From: Flavobacteriales bacterium UBA6057
Lineage (GTDB): Bacteria; Bacteroidota; Bacteroidia; Flavobacteriales_G; Salibacteraceae
Length of the DNA: 64,000 bases
Reading direction: 5' to 3'
Assembly: GCA_002428995.1 (NCBI GenBank)
Contig: DIYJ01000002.1
Span: 1-64,000 of the forward strand
Position 1 is the stretch's first letter, and each line of letters opens with the position of its first letter. Position numbers and translations under genes: made by a program. This document shows, piece by piece, positions 60,189 through 64,000 of the stretch. Under the pieces are notes generated by a model. It was not told the origin of the DNA and made no database searches. It saw only the letters and a list, made by a program, of their open reading frames with translations.

Positions 60189-60243
60189 GCCAACGGTTTC
60201 GTAGCTGACGTTGTGAAGTTATGCACTGCACACAATGTTGTGC
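60189..60243 (-). repeat. attC-like palindromic element S7
   Basis: About 55 nt between the GldL-like gene start and repeat R4. Plus-strand left end GCCAACGGTTTCGTAGC matches the family; right end is AATGTTGTGC, less conserved. It also contains a small inner palindrome CTGCACA...TGTGTGCAG. It is placed after the 60425-60832 gene and its R4 repeat. Confidence 0.6.
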
Positions 60244-60339
60244 AGCTGGCTTTTATTTTTTCATTCTATTGGCTTCCATTTTCCTTTCTCGAAAAATACA
60301 TTGTAAAATTTTGGCGACTTAAACACCAAATAGGACCTA

Positions 60340-60424
60340 GGCTGGCGCGCTTGCAGCGCGTGCCCATTCTATTTTACTCACTGTTTACGATCCGCACGCA
60401 CTGCAAGTGCATGCTATGGACGGG
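60340..60424 (-). repeat. R-type repeat, copy R4 (hairpins only)
   Basis: Only the hairpin half of the R family: hairpin 1 (GGCACGCGCTGCAAGCGCGCC) and hairpin 2 (GCATGCACTTGCAGTGCGTGC) in minus orientation, directly after the stop of the 135-residue gene at 60425. The promoter end is absent. Confidence 0.8.
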
Positions 60425-60832
60425 CTAGGCCGGGAGCATATGTATGACTAGTTCTATTACTTCTGATAGTAACATCGGCATGAGACCGCATAAGCTGCAT
60501 ATAAATGCCATTTTGAACTTTTGGGAATAGATCAACCTGTCTGAGTTGTAGTATCTCAAGTACTCCTTTTGAAAAATGTTGGGAGAACACAGGAAAGTAT
60601 TCTTATCGAAGCTAATGGCGGTATTTCTTTTGTGTTTATCGTAGGCGTCAAATATGTGGTATACATACTCCTGTCTGGTATCAAGTCGTAAGCTGCTGTT
60701 GAACTCTGCCAGGAAGTCGTGGAGTCCAGAGTCTCCATATTCTGTGAAGCGCACAACATGTTTGCCTTTGAGTGTTACATAGCCCCACTTAAGTTTTTGA
60801 TCCTTCAGTGTATGATATATCTCTAATTTCAT
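60425..60832 (-). CDS. Small soluble protein with C-terminal hydrophobic helix, function unknown
   Basis: A 135-residue protein. The N-terminal ~100 residues are mixed ('HVVRFTEYGDSGLHDFLAEF', 'RNTAISFDKNTFLCSPNIFQ') and the C-terminus 'FKMAFICSLCGLMPMLLSEV' is hydrophobic and may be a membrane anchor. It is not a recognised family. It starts alone, with 156 nt of unremarkable sequence upstream, and is followed directly by R4 and S7. Confidence 0.65.
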   Translation of the reverse strand: MKLEIYHTLKDQKLKWGYVTLKGKHVVRFTEYGDSGLHDFLAEFNSSLRLDTRQEYVYHIFDAYDKHKRNTAISFDKNTFLCSPNIFQKEYLRYYNSDRLIYSQKFKMAFICSLCGLMPMLLSEVIELVIHMLPA

Positions 60833-60988
60833 AACTTGGTTTTTGTGAAAACAAAATTATGCACATCTTTAGTATGCTGGGTTTTATTGTGAATAAATAG
60901 AAGCTTCCTGAGACTGTTTTTCGCTTCTAGCTATCGCCCATGGCCTTTTCTAAAACAAGCACTGGATGAATGCCTACCTTGATTAACG

Positions 60989-61558
60989 CTAATTCTCAGC
61001 GATGTAAGCACGAACATCTTCAATCTTGTCCAAATCCAGTTTTTTGAAATCTTCTTTAGACTCAACGTCAAATATTCCAAGATCCTTTTTCAGAGAGAGT
61101 TCTAGACTCTGAACAAACTTCTTGATTTCGATCATCTCATAGGAGTCCAGTTCGTCTTCGGAGTTCCCTTCTCTTCGTTGTAAAGTTTCGTAAATCTTAC
61201 GTCTAAGGCCCGCGGATATTTTGGCGGAAATCCTACTGAAAATGACTGCATATTCAGAATTGAGTTTATCATACTCTTCCTTGAAAATTTGCAGTTCTTT
61301 AGTGCTTATTCCTTTTCGAATGCCAAATTCTGATTTGGTTATGTTTTTGGCTAGTTCACTTAGCAGGGTGTAAATCTTAGGGTAGTACTCTAATCGCTTC
61401 TCAATCAATTTCTGTTCAATTCCAAACAGAAGCTCTTTGACCTTTGAGCGCAAGGTTACTCTGGTCTGTATCATGGATACAACAAAAGAGATGAGTGTAG
61501 CAGCTAGTACGCTCCAAAACCCAATCCAGGCGGCTATTATGTTGGGGTCTAGTTCCAT
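60989..61558 (-). CDS. Membrane-anchored coiled-coil protein of unknown function
   Basis: A 189-residue protein. One transmembrane helix (about 10-28, 'AAWIGFWSVLAATLISFVVS') is followed by ~150 residues of charged helices with heptad-like spacing ('YYPKIYTLLSELAKNITKSE', 'ELDSYEMIEIKKFVQSLELS'). This is a single-pass anchor with a cytosolic coiled coil. It resembles the small orphan proteins common in defence or cassette regions but has no recognised domain. R5 lies upstream and no palindrome follows. Confidence 0.7.
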   Translation of the reverse strand: MELDPNIIAAWIGFWSVLAATLISFVVSMIQTRVTLRSKVKELLFGIEQKLIEKRLEYYPKIYTLLSELAKNITKSEFGIRKGISTKELQIFKEEYDKLNSEYAVIFSRISAKISAGLRRKIYETLQRREGNSEDELDSYEMIEIKKFVQSLELSLKKDLGIFDVESKEDFKKLDLDKIEDVRAYIAEN

Positions 61559-61639
61559 TGATGCATTGAGAGTGCTCCAGCAGGCAAACGCTTGCTAGTT
61601 GTACTCAGTTAAACCAGCGTGCAGCGGTCGCACGCATGG

Positions 61640-61757
61640 ATACCGTGCAAGTTATATCAATGGAATTGAACTAACGCATAACAATAGACTTTTAAAGCTC
61701 AGTGGTTTAGTACGATCCGAACGCGCTGCAAGCGCGTTTGCAGCGTGTGCTAGAGGA
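61640..61757 (-). repeat. R-type repeat, copy R5 (degenerate)
   Basis: A degenerate R copy: plus strand 'GTTATATCAATGG' matches 'GTTATGTCAATGG' of R3, and 'ACGATCCGAACGCGCTGCAAG' to 'GCTAGAGG' matches hairpin 2. The promoter end is lost. It follows the stop of the 197-residue lipoprotein gene at 61767. Confidence 0.65.
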
Positions 61758-61766
61758 GTGCCGGGT

Positions 61767-62360
61767 TTATAATTTTCCAGCTTCTTTTAGACTTCGGTTC
61801 AATCTTTCTACATCATTTCTAATTTCAGGTCGAATTTTGTTAAACGCGTCTGTAAGTGCGTCAGCATAAGTCTTTCTATATGCAGCTCCAGCAGAGTAAC
61901 CGTGATATGCCGCTATGGTATTTTTACCTCGTCCAATCGCTGAGTATTTACCGATTAACTTATTGTTAGAATCCATTACTCTAAATTCAACTTCGATGAC
62001 ATAACTTGGTTTCCCATAAGGCACTCCGAATAATAATGGTGTCTGTAGTAGAATCCCATTAATGAGTATCCATGGCATAAGCCCCATTTTCATCTCAATA
62101 ATATTTCTCTTCATTACCAAATAGCCATACTTATCTCCATAAGGGTCGATAAGGTTCTCTTCGACTTCTTTAGTAAATAGTTTGAGCTCATCGTCATTGG
62201 TAGTGACTGTGGTGTTAGCAAGATCTTGTATTCTCCGTTCAAGGGTTAATAGCTTCGGATTGATGGGGTCTTTTTGAACATCAAGTAAAGCGGGGTCCCA
62301 TGCTTTACAACTGGTTAATAGTAAAATTGAGAGAATTAAGATTGTCGTTGAGTTTTTCAT
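61767..62360 (-). CDS. Lipoprotein of unknown function
   Basis: A 197-residue lipoprotein starting at ATG 62360. Lipobox 'LLLTSC' after a hydrophobic stretch. The mature part has 'YVIEVEFRVMDSNNKLIGKY', 'SAIGRGKNTIAAYHGYSAGA' and 'YADALTDAFNKIRPEI', a pattern seen in unnamed lipoproteins, some with conserved Gly-Tyr motifs. No family can be named. Palindrome S4 lies 27 nt upstream of its start and R5 follows. Confidence 0.75.
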   Translation of the reverse strand: MKNSTTILILSILLLTSCKAWDPALLDVQKDPINPKLLTLERRIQDLANTTVTTNDDELKLFTKEVEENLIDPYGDKYGYLVMKRNIIEMKMGLMPWILINGILLQTPLLFGVPYGKPSYVIEVEFRVMDSNNKLIGKYSAIGRGKNTIAAYHGYSAGAAYRKTYADALTDAFNKIRPEIRNDVERLNRSLKEAGKL

Positions 62361-62386
62361 TTTTCGTGTTTTCATTTTTGATTGTA

Positions 62387-62402
62387 TACAACTTTTGTTG
62401 TA
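62387..62402 (-). repeat. Minimal palindrome S4 (TACAACAAAAGTTGTA)
   Basis: A 16-nt perfect inverted repeat with a 4-nt loop. It has the two outer half-sites seen in the longer S elements (CAACAAAA and GTTG) but no inner arms. It lies between the broken membrane-protein gene and the lipoprotein start. It may be an element that lost its centre, or a chance palindrome. Confidence 0.4.
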
Positions 62403-62418
62403 GCGTGTTTTTTGTGGC

Positions 62419-62688
62419 TTAAAGGTCGGACACAATTGCGATTGTAAGTTCGATTACAATTATCAGCCCAATTGCATTTAGAACCTTTCGGTTTTTAATG
62501 AACTGTTGAAGGACTAAATCAGCAAGTCTTGCAATGATCCCGATCATCGCGAGTCCGAACATTGCAACAAATCCCCAGCCTTACTCTGCTGACAGAGATT
62601 TATAGTCTCCAATTGTGTATGTCAAGATTACAAAGAGGAAGATTGCTGTCGTAATGTTTAATATTATTGATCGATATTTCTTTTTCAA
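62419..62688 (-). pseudogene. Small membrane-protein gene split by an in-frame TAA
   Basis: With a TTG start at 62688, the frame reads 'MKKKYRSIILNITTAIFLFV' then 'ILTYTIGDYKSLSAE', a TAA at 62581-62583, and continues in the same frame with 'GWGFVAMFGLAMIGIIARLA', 'DLVLQQFIKNRKVLNAIGLI' and a hydrophobic end to 62419. Together this would be an 89-residue three-helix membrane protein. The stop could be a point mutation, or two genes (35 and 47 codons). A frame extended upstream to 62802 would translate element S3 and is rejected. Confidence 0.55.
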
Positions 62689-62695
62689 AAGTGCT

Positions 62696-62823
62696 GCAAC
62701 GGCTCCGCTAAGAATCGTGGGGTTTCTGGAGAACAACAGTGTCCGCCCGTGTAGGGCTAAACTACGAAGATCATTGCTAGCTTTCAGTTCGTGTCGCCCC
62801 ATGTTTTCTTATCGATTGTTGGC
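62696..62823 (-). repeat. attC-like palindromic element S3 (long, 128 nt)
   Basis: Plus strand begins GCAACGGCTCCGCTAAGAATC and ends TTCTTATCGATTGTTGGC. The two arms share TAAGAA and GTGGGG/ATGGGG blocks and pair as an imperfect palindrome with a large central loop. It fills the interval between the 63 kb genes and the split membrane-protein gene, and explains why the frame there looks unlike protein. Confidence 0.6.
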
Positions 62824-62832
62824 AGTAGTGTT

Positions 62833-63285
62833 TTATTTTATTTCTTTCAAATTGATCCTTTGATTCTGTGTCAAGCTGTCCAAGGTGTTGTGAAACTCTA
62901 CTTCATTTTCGAATTGATATTCTTCAAGTTTTTCTGAATGAGTCGAGAACAGTTTTTGAAACCAACTTACATCATTGTATTTTCTTAAATCTACTATGTA
63001 ATATGTCGTGTCTTGGTTCTCCCTAATCCAATCACAACAACTTACAGCGGCAATAAAACGTTCGCTGCTACCAATTTTTACAACGTTACTTGGAACTATG
63101 ACAATACCACTGTTGTCGTTTTCGTCATCTTTTAGAACTAACACGTGATAGTCGTCATTCATGCTCGTCAGATAGAAGTCTGAAACAATATTCTCAGATT
63201 TAAATTCGTCCCAACCGATAGTGAAAATACAGGAAGTCGTAATCATTGAGATGAGTATCAAAATATGGACTTCAGTTCTTTTCAT
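62833..63285 (-). CDS. Small lipoprotein, DUF3997-like
   Basis: A 150-residue protein with a lipobox 'MITTSC' near residue 19 and a mature part 'SNVVKIGSSERFIAAVSCCD', 'WIRENQDTTYYIVDLRKYND'. The last pattern resembles DUF3997 lipoproteins, which have 'vlP..V..vG.d..yI' followed by 'yyIid'. Function unknown. Only 6 nt separate it from the next upstream gene, so it is in an operon with it. Confidence 0.7.
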   Translation of the reverse strand: MKRTEVHILILISMITTSCIFTIGWDEFKSENIVSDFYLTSMNDDYHVLVLKDDENDNSGIVIVPSNVVKIGSSERFIAAVSCCDWIRENQDTTYYIVDLRKYNDVSWFQKLFSTHSEKLEEYQFENEVEFHNTLDSLTQNQRINLKEIK

Positions 63286-63291
63286 TCACAT

Positions 63292-63783
63292 TCAGCTTTC
63301 GTAGTACCTCGTTTTCATATCTGTAATCCCAATTATTCCTTTCAGTTTGCTCAATCCTGTGTTTGATATAAAGCGAAAGCTCAGGCCGATAAAGATGAAC
63401 CTGACAAAAACGAATTCCATGATTACTGGAATCAATAGCCCAAGAGAGTTCTTAATCCCAGTTGACAGTACCCCAATAATGAACCCAATTGCAGGGAGGA
63501 ACATCAAGATTGAAAATATCACCTTGAAGGCATTATGGACTTGGACATCAATAATTCCTTTATTTCCCTCAAATACACCGTTGAAGACACATATTGCTCC
63601 TCGCCCAACTTCGGAAGAAATCACTTTGAATTTCTTGTCGCCCACCTGTCCTCGAAATGCTTTATCGGTCCAAGTGGAGACAAGGTTGTTCGTAATTTCT
63701 GTATTCCGTCTTAGTTCTGCTAAGGCACTTTGGGCGTCTTCTTTCAATTCCACTGAAAAGACTTTTATAGGAAATAGGTTCAT
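63292..63783 (-). CDS. Small membrane protein with C-terminal hydrophobic segments
   Basis: A 163-residue protein. The N-terminal half is soluble ('VFSVELKEDAQSALAELRRN', 'FRGQVGDKKFKVISSEVGRG') and the C-terminal half has two transmembrane helices ('VIFSILMFLPAIGFIIGVLS' and 'IPVIMEFVFVRFIFIGLSF'). No family recognised. Its ATG at 63783 overlaps the stop of the upstream partial gene (63780-63782), a sign of translational coupling; 6 nt separate it from the lipoprotein gene downstream. Confidence 0.7.
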   Translation of the reverse strand: MNLFPIKVFSVELKEDAQSALAELRRNTEITNNLVSTWTDKAFRGQVGDKKFKVISSEVGRGAICVFNGVFEGNKGIIDVQVHNAFKVIFSILMFLPAIGFIIGVLSTGIKNSLGLLIPVIMEFVFVRFIFIGLSFRFISNTGLSKLKGIIGITDMKTRYYES

Positions 63784-64000
63784 TGGCTTGTTCTGTTCTT
63801 CAAATGAGGCGCAACGCTTTGGTTAAACTGCGTTTCAGTGCAGTTTAGATTTTGCTGTGTTTGGTTTTTTCTCTTTTCAAATCGCAATTGCATTTTGTTG
63901 CCACCTCTGTTTTCATCCGAGCTGAATTCAATGTAGCTCTCATCATATGAGTAAATTTGAAGGAAGCCGTATTCTCTTCCTTTATAGGCCAACTCTATGT
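63780..64000 (-). CDS. C-terminal part of a gene running past the window edge
   Basis: The frame is open to the window end (no start inside it) and reads 'LAYKGREYGFLQIYSYDESY' then 'IEFSSDENRGGNKMQLRFEK' before passing into element S1, ending 'HLKNRTSQ' with a stop at 63780-63782. The last ~30 codons lie inside S1 and look unlike ordinary protein, as if the gene end had been replaced by the element. The product is not identified. Confidence 0.55.
   Translation of the reverse strand, partial: IELAYKGREYGFLQIYSYDESYIEFSSDENRGGNKMQLRFEKRKNQTQQNLNCTETQFNQSVAPHLKNRTSQ
63809..63855 (-). repeat. attC-like palindromic element S1
   Basis: A 47-nt element. Plus strand GGCGCAACGCTTTGGTTAAACTGC ... 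is read in parts: the left end GCAACGCTTTGGTTAAA matches the family, the inner arms TAAACTGC (63824-63831) and GCAGTTTA (63840-63847) form a perfect 8-bp stem with the loop GTTTCAGT, and the right end is ATTTTGCTG. It lies inside the last codons of the partial gene at the window edge. Confidence 0.65.

Noticed and set aside
62689..62802. Start of the small membrane protein at ATG 62802
   Set aside because: The added residues translate palindromic element S3 and look unlike protein; a TTG at 62688 gives a normal membrane-protein N-terminus.
52316..63855. Insertion sequences or transposases as the cause of the palindromes
   Set aside because: No transposase frame or terminal inverted repeats with target duplications were seen; the elements are short, share one orientation and lie at gene ends.
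1..64000. tRNA, rRNA or riboswitch genes
   Set aside because: No cloverleaf or conserved rRNA sequence was recognised on either strand; a covariance-model scan would be needed for weaker RNAs.

Overview
The window comes from a member of the Bacteroidota, most likely a free-living, gliding-type marine or aquatic lineage such as Flavobacteriales or a relative. The evidence is internal. Six proteins end in a type IX secretion (T9SS) type A sorting domain. Start codons mostly lack Shine-Dalgarno sequences, and several promoters carry a TAnnTTTG -7 box. Typical Bacteroidota families are present: DUF3667, the 'PLPIELL' pre-sorting module, PKD/beta-propeller cargo and a GldL-like membrane protein. 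No rRNA, tRNA, CRISPR array, insertion sequence or integrase was found.

Layout. 0-6 kb: two secreted proteins, then a NarL-type two-component system (TPR sensor kinase plus LuxR-type regulator). 6.2-8.5 kb: a bicovalent flavin oxidase and a small unknown gene. 8.5-22 kb: one 4469-residue T9SS-exported protein built from 16 large units of about 200-249 residues, nine of them in a row close to 247 residues; this dominates the window. 22.3-44 kb: chromosomal housekeeping and accessory genes, nearly all on the minus strand. They include two serine hydrolases, an S41 peptidase, an aspartyl-protease-like protein, an OmpA-like protein, a DUF4932 lipoprotein, three DUF1801 proteins, an HxlR/SRPBCC pair, an SDR, an esterase/AraC pair, a membrane nucleotide cyclase, and an orphan double-glycine peptide with its own terminator. 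44-52 kb: three more T9SS cargo proteins and remnants of dead genes.

52.3-64 kb is different. It is visibly richer in A/T and consists of short, mostly minus-strand orphan genes: unknown proteins, lipoproteins, a colicin/pyocin-type immunity protein, a PhzF enzyme, a secreted alpha/beta hydrolase and small membrane proteins. Seven clear imperfect palindromes and one minimal one, all in the same orientation, follow or overlap gene 3' ends. They share the plus-strand end sequences AACGGTTTGGCTAAG and TWTAGCTTTTGTTGGC. They look like integron attC sites in size, arms and placement, and in one copy also in a bulged G. A second, longer repeat carries two GC-rich hairpins and, in its complete copies, a TAnnTTTG promoter box just upstream of the next gene. 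The region therefore reads as an integrase-less, integron-like cassette array that continues past the window end.

How the genes work together: the T9SS cargo (secretion machinery not in this window) would cover the cell surface, with the giant repeat protein as a probable long beta-solenoid fibre. Two HxlR regulators sit divergently from the genes they probably control. One of them has three 30-bp-spaced operator-like repeats. The cassette-like array would provide rapidly exchangeable defence, immunity and niche genes.
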